A DNA stretch of 64,000 nucleotides, taken from the NCBI GenBank assembly GCA_964617355.1, contig CAZTXP010000050.1, positions 17,658 through 81,657 of the forward strand. The letters are read 5' to 3'. The notes under the pieces were generated by a model, which had not been told where the DNA came from, searched no databases, and saw only the letters and a program-made list of their open reading frames with translations. Below, piece by piece: positions 51,509-60,438 of the stretch. Within the stretch, counting starts at the first letter, position 1. Each line of letters begins with the position of its first letter. The translations under genes and the position numbers were made by a program. The stretch comes from CAZTDU01 sp964617355. GTDB taxonomy: Bacteria; Pseudomonadota; Gammaproteobacteria; Burkholderiales; SG8-39.

Positions 51509-52531
51509 ATGCTTGACGCTGTCGTCAAGCGAGTTGTGCCCGACAACCCTGGGAGTATTGAGCCCGTGACAACCAATCGTGCCTGGAAAGCCATAGACCC
51601 CGGACTAGCATTCTTTCCGGTGGAATTGCGACCTCTTTACATGCCAACCGTCGGCGACCTCGCCAAGTATCAGCAGCTCACGCGGCACTTTGCCGTGGTG
51701 GACGTGGAGCGGCTGTACCCGTTTGCGGTGGTAACCAGCGACTACGAGTTGGTCACCAACAAGGCCGCCTACGATATGGCGGCAGAGGTCATGAAGAAGG
51801 TGTTCAACGCTACGCGGATCGACGACATGGCATGCCTGAACATCACAATGCCTAAGACCCGATCTTTTTGCCATATTGACCTGGTCACCAAAGATGCCGA
51901 TTTCTCGCCTTGGGAAGAGGACCGGTGGACGGCTTTCTTGCGTATCAGCAACAGCTACAACCGCACCCAGCGCCTGCGCTTCGAGCTCGGATTTTGCCGC
52001 TGGATCTGCCTGAACGGGGTCATCTTTGGCAGAAGGAGTGTCGAGATTAGCTACTCGCACACTCGCCGCGGGGTGGGCCGAATTGATCGCTTTGTCGAGA
52101 GCATCGGCGATATCCGCAAGCTGGAGGCGGCGCTGACCGAGCGGTTGCACCAACTAAAGCGCTATCACGTACCTGAGAAGGAAATGCTCCCTCTGCTTTG
52201 CCGCGCCTTCGACATCAAGGTAACCAAGGACGTGCTTCAGAAGCCAAGGCGCATTGATGAACTGCTTGCGTTGCGCAATGGGGTCGAGAGCCTTACCAAG
52301 GCCTATTTTGCGCAGATGGGGCCGCACGCATATGCTGCACTGAACGTGCTGACGGACTATGCGTCGCACCCCGTAGGTGTGATCGCACCCGAGGCCCGCA
52401 TGCACGGTCTGCAGCAGAAGGCTGGGAATTGGATGGACGATTTCATCGCAGCTATCAAGAGTCCAGCCTTCTCGTTCGACGGCTATCTTGCGGATTACCG
52501 GCAGACGGCGGAGATGATCGAGGCATTGTGA
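51509..52531 (+). CDS. DUF932-like protein
   Basis: A 340-residue protein resembling DUF932, a family frequent on phages, plasmids and islands: LRISNSYNRTQRLRFELGFCRWICLNG in pieces (ISNSYNRTQRL, FCRWICLNG) is the typical core. The start is uncertain; GTG at 51566 has a GGGAG upstream and gives 321 residues. It lies between the BREX operon and a DUF262 protein. Function unknown. Confidence 0.6.
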   Translation: MLDAVVKRVVPDNPGSIEPVTTNRAWKAIDPGLAFFPVELRPLYMPTVGDLAKYQQLTRHFAVVDVERLYPFAVVTSDYELVTNKAAYDMAAEVMKKVFNATRIDDMACLNITMPKTRSFCHIDLVTKDADFSPWEEDRWTAFLRISNSYNRTQRLRFELGFCRWICLNGVIFGRRSVEISYSHTRRGVGRIDRFVESIGDIRKLEAALTERLHQLKRYHVPEKEMLPLLCRAFDIKVTKDVLQKPRRIDELLALRNGVESLTKAYFAQMGPHAYAALNVLTDYASHPVGVIAPEARMHGLQQKAGNWMDDFIAAIKSPAFSFDGYLADYRQTAEMIEAL

Positions 52532-52673
52532 ACGAGTCGCTGATCTACTTGAGGGAAGCATTGCTACGATCCTGATGGTCCAGATTTTCGCGAGACTTGC
52601 TGGGCGCCGCCGCAGGCGCATTGAATGATGGGACTACGCCAAGATAGAACAATCGTGAAGGAGAGGCTCTTCG

Positions 52674-54380
52674 ATGGCCAAGGCTGAAGCGACCGTGGAA
52701 GAACTCGTTGGAATGATCGAGCGCGGCGAGCTGCGCCTGCCCGAGATGCAGCGTCGTTATGTCTGGCGCTCGCCGCGCGTGCGGGATCTACTTGATTCCT
52801 TGTACCGTGGGTACCCATCGGGGGCGATCCTGCTGTGGGAGACCGATGAGGAGGTCCCGTTGCAGGATTTCGCGGTCGCGCAGCAGGGCAATCCGTACCA
52901 GAGCACGCGGCTGCTTCTCGACGGACAGCAGCGGCTAACTTCTCTGTCAGCCGTCATTCGCGGCGATGCGGTCAGTGTCCGCGGCCGAAAGAGGCCGATC
53001 GAGCTCTTGTTCAATCTGGAGCACCCCGAGGAACTGGCCGTGGTCACGGAGGTGAACGAAGACGGCGACGACGATGACGAGGATCAAGAAGATCTGAGCG
53101 ACGACGAAGCCGACTCGACCGAAGATGAGCTACAGAAGCGATTCGATCGCATGACCTTCGTCGTTGCCACGAAGAAGCTGGAACAGCTGCCGCAATGGGT
53201 CAAGGTGACGGAAGTGTTTAAGACCGACAGCGATCGGCCCTTCCTCAAGCGTGCTGGCATCACTGATCTGGACGATCCACGTGCCGAAAAGTACAGCCAG
53301 CGCCTCGCACGGCTGCGCGGAATCCGCAAGTACGTATATCGCATGGATATCCTGGAGCGGGTCCTGTCATATGACGAGGTGACCGAGATCTTCGTGCGCG
53401 TCAATTCGCTGGGTGCAAAGCTGCGTAGTTCCGACCTGGCGCTAGCGCAGATTACGGCGAAATGGCGTGGGGCGTTGAAGACCTTTCAAACGTTCCAAGC
53501 GGCATGCGACAAGATCGGCTTCGAACTTGATCTGGGCATACACCTCAAGAACCTGATCGCGTTCGCTACTGGGCAGTCTCGCTTCCTTACCGTTGGAGGC
53601 CTTCCGGTCGAGAAACTGAAGCAGGGCTGGAAGGAATGCGTGTCGGGAATGGAATTTGCGCTGAACTTTCTGCGCAGCAACGTCGGAATTGAAAGTCCGG
53701 CGCTGCTGTCCTCGCCGTTCATCGTGGTTACGCTCGGCTATTACGGACACATGCGCAACTACCAGATATCCCCAGACGAGGCCAAAGGTCTTCGGCGTTG
53801 GGTGCTCGTAGCGAACGCAAAGGGGCGGTACTCGCGCGGATCTAGCGAAACACTCTTGGACCAGGACCTCGCCAACTTGCGGCAGGGCGGTAGCGCGGAC
53901 GCTCTGCTGGACCGTCTTCGCTTACAGGTTGGGCGTCTCGATATTGCGCCGGAGGAGTTGGAGGGGCGGAACCAACGTAGCGCCCTCTTCAAGACCATGT
54001 TCCTGGCGTTTCGGGCCATGGGAGCCAAGGACTGGCAGTCGAATCTCGCTATTGCTCTGGACCACCGAGGTGTGCAGCATCGCCTGCAGTTCCATCACAT
54101 CTTCCCCAAAGCCGTGCTCAAGGGCAGCTACACGGCGCGCGAAGCGGACGATATCGCGAATCTTGCATTCATCGGTGGCAAGACAAATAGGCAGATAAGC
54201 GACAAGGCGCCGAGCCAGTACTTTCCGGTTCTACTGGAAAAGAGCGGTGCGGCTGTGTTTGATGCGCAATGTATTCCGACTACTGTTGATTTGCTTGGCG
54301 TCGACGCATACAAGAGCTTTCTTGAGGCTCGGAGGATGGAAGTCAGCAAGCGGCTGAACGAATTTCTCGCGGATTCCTAG
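52674..54380 (+). CDS. DUF262/HNH protein, GmrSD/BrxU-like
   Basis: A 568-residue protein. The DUF262 domain has LRLPEMQRRYVWR and the LLLDGQQRLTSL motif (about 80-91), an NTP-hydrolysing ParB-like site. An acidic insert (DGDDDDEDQEDLSDDEADSTEDE) sits at about 132-153. The C-terminal DUF1524-type HNH nuclease reads FHHIFPKAVL (about 472). Relatives cut modified phage DNA (GmrSD, BrxU), complementing BREX. GGAGAGG precedes the ATG. Confidence 0.82.
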   Translation: MAKAEATVEELVGMIERGELRLPEMQRRYVWRSPRVRDLLDSLYRGYPSGAILLWETDEEVPLQDFAVAQQGNPYQSTRLLLDGQQRLTSLSAVIRGDAVSVRGRKRPIELLFNLEHPEELAVVTEVNEDGDDDDEDQEDLSDDEADSTEDELQKRFDRMTFVVATKKLEQLPQWVKVTEVFKTDSDRPFLKRAGITDLDDPRAEKYSQRLARLRGIRKYVYRMDILERVLSYDEVTEIFVRVNSLGAKLRSSDLALAQITAKWRGALKTFQTFQAACDKIGFELDLGIHLKNLIAFATGQSRFLTVGGLPVEKLKQGWKECVSGMEFALNFLRSNVGIESPALLSSPFIVVTLGYYGHMRNYQISPDEAKGLRRWVLVANAKGRYSRGSSETLLDQDLANLRQGGSADALLDRLRLQVGRLDIAPEELEGRNQRSALFKTMFLAFRAMGAKDWQSNLAIALDHRGVQHRLQFHHIFPKAVLKGSYTAREADDIANLAFIGGKTNRQISDKAPSQYFPVLLEKSGAAVFDAQCIPTTVDLLGVDAYKSFLEARRMEVSKRLNEFLADS

Positions 54381-54398
54381 ATTCGAGCGAGGTGTTGA

Positions 54399-56255
54399 AT
54401 GGCGCAACTGATTCCAGCGATTGGGAGCGTCACTCGCCGCATGACCCCGGGCGAGCGCCGCTTCGCGCAGCGCCTCGAATCCCACCTCGAAGACGACTAC
54501 CTCTGCTGGTATGACGTGCCGGTGCGTAGCGGCAATGTGCACCCCGACTTCATCGTCCTGAATCCGCGGCGCGGGCTGCTTGTGCTGGAGGTCAAGGACT
54601 GGAAGCTCGAGACCATCGTGCGGATGGACAAGCAGACCGCGACGATCCGCACCGATCGCGGCGAGAAATCCGTAGCCAATCCCCTCGAGCAATCGCGCCA
54701 ATATTGCTTCGAGGTGCTGCGACTGCTCGAGCGCGATCCGGCGCTGGTGCATCCACCGGGTGACAAGCTTGCGGGCAAGATGATGTTCCCCTGGGGCCAT
54801 GGCGTGGTGCTCGCGGGCATCACGCGACGGCAACTGAATGCGGCTGGGCCTGAGGTGGCCATGGTGCTGCCGCCCGAGCGCGTGATCTGCCAGGACGAGA
54901 TGGTCGAGTCGGCGGATCCGGAGGAATTCCAGAATCGCCTGTGGGGGATGTTCGGCGTGGTGTTCCGGTGCCTCTTGAGCGCGCCACAGGTGGATCGCGT
55001 GCGCTGGCATCTGTTTCCGGAATTGCGGGTCGAGCCGCAGCAGGGGGCGTTGGCGCTGCTCGGGGCATCTGATACGCCGGAGACCGATTCGATCCCGGAT
55101 CTCGTGCGCGTGATGGATATCCAGCAGGAGCAGCTTGCGCGCTCGCTCGGCGAGGGGCACCGTGTGATCCACGGCGTGGCGGGGTCGGGCAAGACGATGA
55201 TCCTCGGCTATCGCGCGCAGCACCTTGCCAAGCTCACGGCGAAGCCGGTGCTGGCCCTGTGCTTCAACGTGGCGCTGGCGGCGAAGCTCGGGCACGTGAT
55301 CGCGACGCGCGAGCTTGCCGAGCGCGTGGCGGTGAAGAGCTTCCATGCGTGGTGCAGCGAACAGCTGCGCCTATATCAGGTGCCGATGCCCGCGGGCGAG
55401 GGCGCCGAGCGCTGGAAGCTCATGGTGCAGGCGGTGATCGATGGCGTCGAGAAGGGGCAGATCCCGCGCGCGCAGTACGGCGCGGTGCTGATCGACGAGG
55501 GGCACGATTTCGAGCCGGAGTGGCTGCGCCTCGTTGCGCAGATGGTGGACCCGGACACCAACTCGCTGCTGGTGCTGTACGACGACGCGCAGTCGCTCTA
55601 CGGCGGCACGAAGCGCCGGGCGTTCAGCTTCGCGAGCGTGGGCATCGAGGCGCGCGGGCGCACGACGATCCTGCGCCTCAACTACCGCAATACCTCCGAG
55701 GTGCTGCGCGTGGCCTACGAGTTCGCGCGCGAGGTGCTGACGCCCGCCGAGGCCGAGGAGGACGGCGTGCCCCTAGTGTGCCCGGAGTCGGCGGGGCGGC
55801 ATGGCCCGGTGCCGGAGCTGATCGGCTTTCGCAACTTTGGCGCCGAGGTGGCGTTCGCGGTGAAGCGCCTGCGCGAGCTGCATGAGGCGGGCATCGCGTG
55901 GCGCGACATGGCGGTGGCGTATCGCTTCAAGTTCGTGGGCGAGCGCATGACCGCGGCGCTCGAGGCGGCGGGCATCCCGGTCGACTGGCTCGGCCGCACG
56001 GCGGGCAGCCGGCGCTATTCACCCGAGGCCGACAGCGTCAAGGTGATGACCATGCACGCGAGCAAGGGGCTCGAGTTCCCGGTGGTGCTGATCCCCGGCG
56101 TGGGCTACCTGCCGCACAAGAACGAAGACCCCGCCGCCGAGGCGCGGCTGCTCTACGTGGCGATGACGCGGGCGATGGACCGGCTGGTGATGACGCACCA
56201 CGAGGAGTCGGGGTTCGCGGTGCGGTTGAGGCAGGCGGTGGGGAGGGCGGCGTAG
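54399..56255 (+). CDS. NERD nuclease-UvrD-like helicase
   Basis: A 618-residue protein. An N-terminal NERD nuclease-related domain has HPDFIVLNPRRGLLVLEVKDW (residues about 48-68, catalytic Asp, Glu and Lys). A superfamily 1 helicase follows: Walker A GVAGSGKTM (about 259), DEGHDFEPEW (about 365) and VMTMHASKGLEFPVVLIPG. Such fusions are often found in defence islands. It starts 18 bases after the DUF262 gene, suggesting co-transcription. Confidence 0.85.
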   Translation: MAQLIPAIGSVTRRMTPGERRFAQRLESHLEDDYLCWYDVPVRSGNVHPDFIVLNPRRGLLVLEVKDWKLETIVRMDKQTATIRTDRGEKSVANPLEQSRQYCFEVLRLLERDPALVHPPGDKLAGKMMFPWGHGVVLAGITRRQLNAAGPEVAMVLPPERVICQDEMVESADPEEFQNRLWGMFGVVFRCLLSAPQVDRVRWHLFPELRVEPQQGALALLGASDTPETDSIPDLVRVMDIQQEQLARSLGEGHRVIHGVAGSGKTMILGYRAQHLAKLTAKPVLALCFNVALAAKLGHVIATRELAERVAVKSFHAWCSEQLRLYQVPMPAGEGAERWKLMVQAVIDGVEKGQIPRAQYGAVLIDEGHDFEPEWLRLVAQMVDPDTNSLLVLYDDAQSLYGGTKRRAFSFASVGIEARGRTTILRLNYRNTSEVLRVAYEFAREVLTPAEAEEDGVPLVCPESAGRHGPVPELIGFRNFGAEVAFAVKRLRELHEAGIAWRDMAVAYRFKFVGERMTAALEAAGIPVDWLGRTAGSRRYSPEADSVKVMTMHASKGLEFPVVLIPGVGYLPHKNEDPAAEARLLYVAMTRAMDRLVMTHHEESGFAVRLRQAVGRAA

Positions 56256-56281
56256 GGGGGGCAGCGCCCCTTGGCGTGCCT

Positions 56282-56608
56282 CTAAGCGGCGCGCGCGTGG
56301 CTGCGGCGTGGTTCCGGATGGCGAGTCTCGTTCAGGCGCGGGAGGCGTCGTATCGCCGCGCCGGCTTTCGCTTCGGCCAGCCGCAGTTCGTAGACTTTCT
56401 GCAGGTTGAGCCAGAACTCGGCGCTGGTGCCGAAGAAGTGCGCGAGGCGCAGCGCGGTGTCTCCGGTGACGGCGCGCTGGCCGTTCAGGATGCCGGTGAC
56501 GCGGTTGGTCGGCACCTGGATGCGCCGGCCAAGCTCTGCCGCGCTCATGCCGAGCTCCCGGAGTTGCTCGGCGAGGTGTTCGCCAGGGTGGATTGCGGTG
56601 CGTGCCAT
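56282..56608 (-). CDS. higA: HigA-type antitoxin
   Basis: A 108-residue XRE-family protein: HPGEHLAEQLRELGMSAAELGRRIQVPTNRV in pieces and GTSAEFWLNLQ, the HigA signature. It follows the HigB-like gene by 11 bases on the minus strand. It would bind and neutralise the toxin and repress the operon. Confidence 0.88.
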   Translation of the reverse strand: MARTAIHPGEHLAEQLRELGMSAAELGRRIQVPTNRVTGILNGQRAVTGDTALRLAHFFGTSAEFWLNLQKVYELRLAEAKAGAAIRRLPRLNETRHPEPRRSHARAA

Positions 56609-56619
56609 GTGCGGGTGCC

Positions 56620-56904
56620 TCAGTGATAGTCGACGATTTCCACGTTCGTCGGGCCGGGCGATCCGCCGGGCCATTCGAAGCAGATGCGCCACTGGTCGTT
56701 GATCCGGATGCTGTATTGCCCCTTGCGATCGCCCTTCAGGGCCTCGAGCCGGTTGCCCGGTAGCGCGGCGAGGTCTCGAACCGCCGTCGCCGCTTCAAGC
56801 TGGTCCAGCTTCATCTCCGCTTGCCGCGCGAAGCCCGAGAACGCCTTGACGAGCTTGCCTTCCGCGAACTCGCGCGTGCGCTTGTCGCCGAAGCTGACGA
56901 TCAT
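56620..56904 (-). CDS. higB: HigB-type toxin (RelE superfamily)
   Basis: A 94-residue predicted mRNA interferase. RLEALKGDRKGQYSIRINDQWRICF in pieces (LKGDRKGQYS, INDQWRICFEW) is typical of HigB. It precedes the antitoxin gene, the usual higBA order. Confidence 0.88.
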   Translation of the reverse strand: MIVSFGDKRTREFAEGKLVKAFSGFARQAEMKLDQLEAATAVRDLAALPGNRLEALKGDRKGQYSIRINDQWRICFEWPGGSPGPTNVEIVDYH

Positions 56905-56953
56905 GAGTTGAGGATAGACCTCGCTGCATCGTTACGTCAAGCGTAACGCCTGA

Positions 56954-57733
56954 TCAACCCAGCCCGAACTTCTTCCCCCGCACGTACGCGCCGAAGTCCG
57001 CCCGCGTCGCCACGCCGTACTGCTTCACCTTGTCGCCGATCCAGTCCTTGCCGCGGCGCGGGCCGTAGGTGTCCAGCGCGCGCTCGACGGCCGTGGGGTC
57101 GTAGCGGTCGGTGTGCACGGTGGCCTCCAGCCCCAGCCTCGCGCTCAGCGGCTCCTTGGCCTCGGGGGTGCCGAGCGCGAGGCCGGCCACCGGCACCACG
57201 TGATCGTGCAGCTCGAGCAGCGCGTCGAGCTTGTGCACGTGGTCGCGCACCTGGCTGATGGGGCAGGTGCCCAGGCCCGCCAGCTCGGCGGCGGCGACGA
57301 AGGCGGCGAGCGCGATGGCGGCGTCCACCGTGGCGTTGAAGAAGGCGTCGAGGTGCTCGTTCACGAACGCGGCGCCGCGGCGCTCGAAGATCCTTCGGAA
57401 GCGCCAGCCGTCGGCGCAGAAGATGAAGAGCTCCGGCGCGCCGGCGATCCACGGCGAGCCGGGCAGCAGGCCCGCGATCGCGGCGCGCTTCGCGGGGTCG
57501 GCCACGCGGATGAGGGTGGCCTGCTGGAGGTCGCTCTTCGTCGGCGCGGCGAGGGCGGTGGCGCAGAGGAGGCGCACCACCGCTTCGGGCACGGGGTCGG
57601 GCTTGTAGCGCCGGCATACCGAGCGCTCGTTCAGCGCGGTGAGTGCGTCGAGGTGCGGCAGCGCGGGCGGGTCGAGGCGTTCGCCGAAGCGTTGGTGGAG
57701 GGCGGTGGAGAGGCGGGTGGTGGGGGTGGGCAT
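56954..57733 (-). CDS. Nitroreductase-family protein
   Basis: A 259-residue FMN-dependent oxidoreductase. ERSVCRRYKPDPVPE near the N-terminus, ATALAAPTKSDLQQ, and GLGTCPISQVRDH are the family's FMN- and substrate-contact regions. NAD(P)H-dependent reduction of nitro compounds or quinones is the family role; substrate unknown. Confidence 0.82.
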   Translation of the reverse strand: MPTPTTRLSTALHQRFGERLDPPALPHLDALTALNERSVCRRYKPDPVPEAVVRLLCATALAAPTKSDLQQATLIRVADPAKRAAIAGLLPGSPWIAGAPELFIFCADGWRFRRIFERRGAAFVNEHLDAFFNATVDAAIALAAFVAAAELAGLGTCPISQVRDHVHKLDALLELHDHVVPVAGLALGTPEAKEPLSARLGLEATVHTDRYDPTAVERALDTYGPRRGKDWIGDKVKQYGVATRADFGAYVRGKKFGLG

Positions 57734-57867
57734 GTGTCCGGGTCCGTCGGTCGCCGTGGATGCCCGGTGTAGCCCGCGCCCGCGGCGGCGTCAACCGCGC
57801 CAGCGGGCGGGCGTTGTGATGGCATGGCCCTTCGGTTCGCGGTTTATACAAAATCTGGGATAATCAA

Positions 57868-58197
57868 GTGAAGTCGGTCGTGTGGCTCGGCGACAGTCGC
57901 ACGCGCGTGCGGGATTTCCCGGCCGATGCGCGGCGCGAAATGGGCCACCAACTCGAGAGAATCCAGGGCGGGCGCGAGCCATCCGACTGGAAGCCGTTGC
58001 CCTCGGTCGGCCTCGGGGTCAAGGAAGTTCGGGTGCGCACGGGCGATGCGTTCAGGCTGGTATACCTGGCCAAGTTCGAAGAGGCGGTATATGTGCTGCA
58101 CGCGTTCCAGAAGAAGTCGGAGAAGACCGCGCAGGCCGACATCGAGCTCGCGCGGCGCAGGTTCAGGGCATTGATCGAGGAGCGCAGGCGGCGATGA
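57868..58197 (+). CDS. HigB/Gp49-like toxin
   Basis: A 109-residue RelE-superfamily toxin of the phage Gp49-like type: KPLPSVGLGVKEVRVRTGDAFRLVYLAKF in pieces and VLHAFQKKSEKT. GTG start preceded closely by a GATAAT -10-like sequence, so the message may have a very short leader. ATGA overlap with its antitoxin. Confidence 0.85.
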   Translation: MKSVVWLGDSRTRVRDFPADARREMGHQLERIQGGREPSDWKPLPSVGLGVKEVRVRTGDAFRLVYLAKFEEAVYVLHAFQKKSEKTAQADIELARRRFRALIEERRRR

Positions 58198-58490
58198 GCG
58201 ATAAGCTGAAGATGGAGCGGGGCAGCGGCAACGTCTTTCGCGACCTCGGCTTCGACAAGGCGGAGGCCGAGAATCTCAAGCTGCGCTCGGCGCTGATGAT
58301 GCGGATCGAAGACTGGGTGAAGGCGAGCGGATTGACGCAATCCGAAGCCGCCCGGGTGCTCGGACTGACGCAGCCGCGGCTTAACGCCCTTCTCAAGGGG
58401 AAGATCAGCCTCTTCAGCCTGGACGCGCTCGTGAACGTCGCGTCGAAGGCCGGGATGTCGGTGCGGCTGGTGGTGAAGAAGGCGGCCTGA
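58194..58490 (+). CDS. XRE-family antitoxin partner
   Basis: A 98-residue HTH protein: SGLTQSEAARVLGLTQPRLNALLKGKI is the helix-turn-helix (as GLTQSEAARVLGLTQ), with FSLDALVNVASKAG after it. Partner of the preceding Gp49-like toxin, in toxin-first order like higBA. Confidence 0.87.
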   Translation: MSDKLKMERGSGNVFRDLGFDKAEAENLKLRSALMMRIEDWVKASGLTQSEAARVLGLTQPRLNALLKGKISLFSLDALVNVASKAGMSVRLVVKKAA

Positions 58491-58499
58491 GGCCGCCGA

Positions 58500-59654
58500 T
58501 CAGGATTTCGCGCTCTCCCCGAACGTCGACGGCACCACCCCCTTCGCCGACGCCCGGCGCCGCTCCAGCCACCACCCCGCCGCCGGCGGCACGCGCTCGA
58601 AGCGCGGGTCGGCGCCGAGCTTCTGCGCGGCGTCGAGCGCCCAGTTGGGGTTGTAGAGCATCTCGCGCGCGAGGCCGACGAGGTCGGCGCGGCCTTCGGC
58701 GAGGATCGCTTCGGCCTGCGCGGCGTGCACGATGAGGCCGACGGCCATGGTGGCGATGCCGGCCTCGCGTCGCAGGCGCTCAGCGTAGGGCACCTGGTAG
58801 CCGTAGGCGGGCGGCGTGCCGGGGATGGCGCCGGGCAGCATGCCGCCGCCGGAGCAGTCGATGACGTCGACGCCGCGCGCGTTCAGTTCGCGGGCGAGCG
58901 CGACGCTCGAGGCCGGATCCCAGCCCGCGCCGTCGTCCACCGAGAGGCGCATGAAGAGTGGTTTCTCTGCGGGCCACGCGGCGCGCACGCATTCGGTGAC
59001 TTCGATCGCGAAGCGCATGCGGTTGGCGAGGCTGCCGCCGTATTCGTCGGTGCGCTGGTTCGAGTTGGGGTTGAGGAACTCGTGGATCAGGAAACCGTGC
59101 GCGCCGTGCATTTCGACCACGTCGAAGCCTGCCGCGTGCGCGCGGGCGGCGGCCTTGCCCCAGGCCTCGACGGTGGCGCGGATCTCGGTCTTCTCGAGCG
59201 CGCGCGGCACGGGGGAGTTGGCATCCGCGGCGATCGCGCTGGGGGCGACGAGCTCCCAGGCGTCCCAGTCTTCGACGGTTGATCTGTCGGTGAGCGGCTT
59301 GCCGCCTTCCCACGGGCGTGCGCAGCGCGACTTGCGGCCCGAGTGCCCGAGCTGGATGCCGATGGCCGCGCCGCAGCCGTGCACGAGGTCCACGATGCGG
59401 GCGAGGCCGGGCACGAACGCATCGTCCCAGAGGCCGAGGTCGCCCACCGTGCCGCAGCCGCGCCGCTCGACCTTGGTGGATTCGACGAAGAACAAGCCCG
59501 CGCCGCCCGCCGCGTAGCGCCCCGCGTTCATCACGTGCCAGTCGGTCGCGAAGCCCTTCACGGCCGCGTACTGGTGCATCGGCGCGACGACGATGCGGTT
59601 CTTGAGGGTGAGCGAGCGGAGGGGGAGGGGGGTGAAGAGGTGGGGGGTAGGCAT
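58500..59654 (-). CDS. NADH:flavin oxidoreductase, Old Yellow Enzyme family
   Basis: A 384-residue FMN TIM-barrel enzyme of the YqjM/xenobiotic reductase type: NRIVVAPMHQYAAVKG, VEMHGAHGFLIHEFLNPNSN and QRTDEYGGSLANRMRF. It reduces activated double bonds. ATG at 59654 chosen because it matches the usual N-terminus (LFTPLPLRSLTLKNR). A palindrome at 59667-59679 lies between it and the divergent mazE-like gene. Confidence 0.88.
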   Translation of the reverse strand: MPTPHLFTPLPLRSLTLKNRIVVAPMHQYAAVKGFATDWHVMNAGRYAAGGAGLFFVESTKVERRGCGTVGDLGLWDDAFVPGLARIVDLVHGCGAAIGIQLGHSGRKSRCARPWEGGKPLTDRSTVEDWDAWELVAPSAIAADANSPVPRALEKTEIRATVEAWGKAAARAHAAGFDVVEMHGAHGFLIHEFLNPNSNQRTDEYGGSLANRMRFAIEVTECVRAAWPAEKPLFMRLSVDDGAGWDPASSVALARELNARGVDVIDCSGGGMLPGAIPGTPPAYGYQVPYAERLRREAGIATMAVGLIVHAAQAEAILAEGRADLVGLAREMLYNPNWALDAAQKLGADPRFERVPPAAGWWLERRRASAKGVVPSTFGESAKS

Positions 59655-59666
59655 TGAGGAATAATG

Positions 59667-59679
59667 GCAGAAATTCTGC
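59667..59679 (+). promoter_or_regulatory. 13-bp palindrome between OYE and the AbrB/PIN pair
   Basis: GCAGAAATTCTGC is a perfect palindrome around a central A/T, placed 20 bases before the antitoxin start and 12 bases before the divergent oxidoreductase start. It suits an AbrB-type antitoxin operator. Confidence 0.4.
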
Positions 59680-59699
59680 AATCCCGCTAAACTGCAGGC

Positions 59700-59945
59700 A
59701 TGAAGACGACCGTGATGATGACCAGCCGCGGCGTGATCACGCTGCCGGCCAAGTTGCGCCAGACGCTCGGGCTCAAGGCCGACGACATCCTCATTGCCGA
59801 GACCACGCCGGAAGGGTTGCTGCTACGGCCCTCGGTGACCCTGCCCGTCGAGCTGTACACCGATGCGCGCGTGCGTGAGTTCGACGAGGGCGAGGCTGAA
59901 TTGAAGAAGGTCCTCGACCGCCGGAAGAAGAAGCTCGCGCGCTGA
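59700..59945 (+). CDS. AbrB/MazE-family antitoxin
   Basis: An 81-residue protein with the swapped-hairpin DNA-binding domain: SRGVITLPAKLRQTLGLKADD (SRGVITLPAKLR) and a charged C-terminal tail (EFDEGEAELKKVLDRRKKK) for toxin binding. It precedes a PIN-domain toxin by 13 bases. Confidence 0.87.
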   Translation: MKTTVMMTSRGVITLPAKLRQTLGLKADDILIAETTPEGLLLRPSVTLPVELYTDARVREFDEGEAELKKVLDRRKKKLAR

Positions 59946-59958
59946 GTTGCAGGCGCGA

Positions 59959-60366
59959 ATGCGCGTTTTCCTCGATGCGAACATCCTTTTCTCCGCTGCG
60001 AAGTCGGATGGCGCGGTCAGGCAATTGATCGCTCTTCTGCGCGTGGCGCGCCACGAGTCGTGGATCGACGGCTACGTGCTCGAGGAAGCGCGCCGAAACC
60101 TTGCGGCCAAGGCGCCCGATGGGCTCCGCCAACTGGACGCCATGGTCGTCGGACTGCGTGTCGCAGATGCGCACCCTGCTGACGCAAACCAGCGTTTCGC
60201 GGCAAGCCTGCCGGAAAAGGATCGCCCGGTACTCGCTGCCGCGGTACGGCTCGGATGCGACGCCCTCGTCACGGGCGATCGAAGCCACTTTGGCGCCTTG
60301 TACGGCAAGGTCGTGGCGGGCGTCGCTATCCATTCACCGCGGTCGCTGGCAGAAGCGGTGTTGTAG
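59959..60366 (+). CDS. PIN-domain toxin (VapC-like)
   Basis: A 135-residue ribonuclease-fold protein. FLDANILFSAA gives the first catalytic Asp, and LVTGDRSHFG the later acidic residue, with DRPVLAAAVRLGCDA between. Pairs with the AbrB-type antitoxin. TTG at 59947 is an alternative start. Confidence 0.83.
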   Translation: MRVFLDANILFSAAKSDGAVRQLIALLRVARHESWIDGYVLEEARRNLAAKAPDGLRQLDAMVVGLRVADAHPADANQRFAASLPEKDRPVLAAAVRLGCDALVTGDRSHFGALYGKVVAGVAIHSPRSLAEAVL

Positions 60367-60438
60367 GTTGCCCTCGAATCGGTCGCGATCGCTGCCGTAG
60401 AATCCTCGCCTCTCCGAATTTCGTCAGTTCGCTGCACG

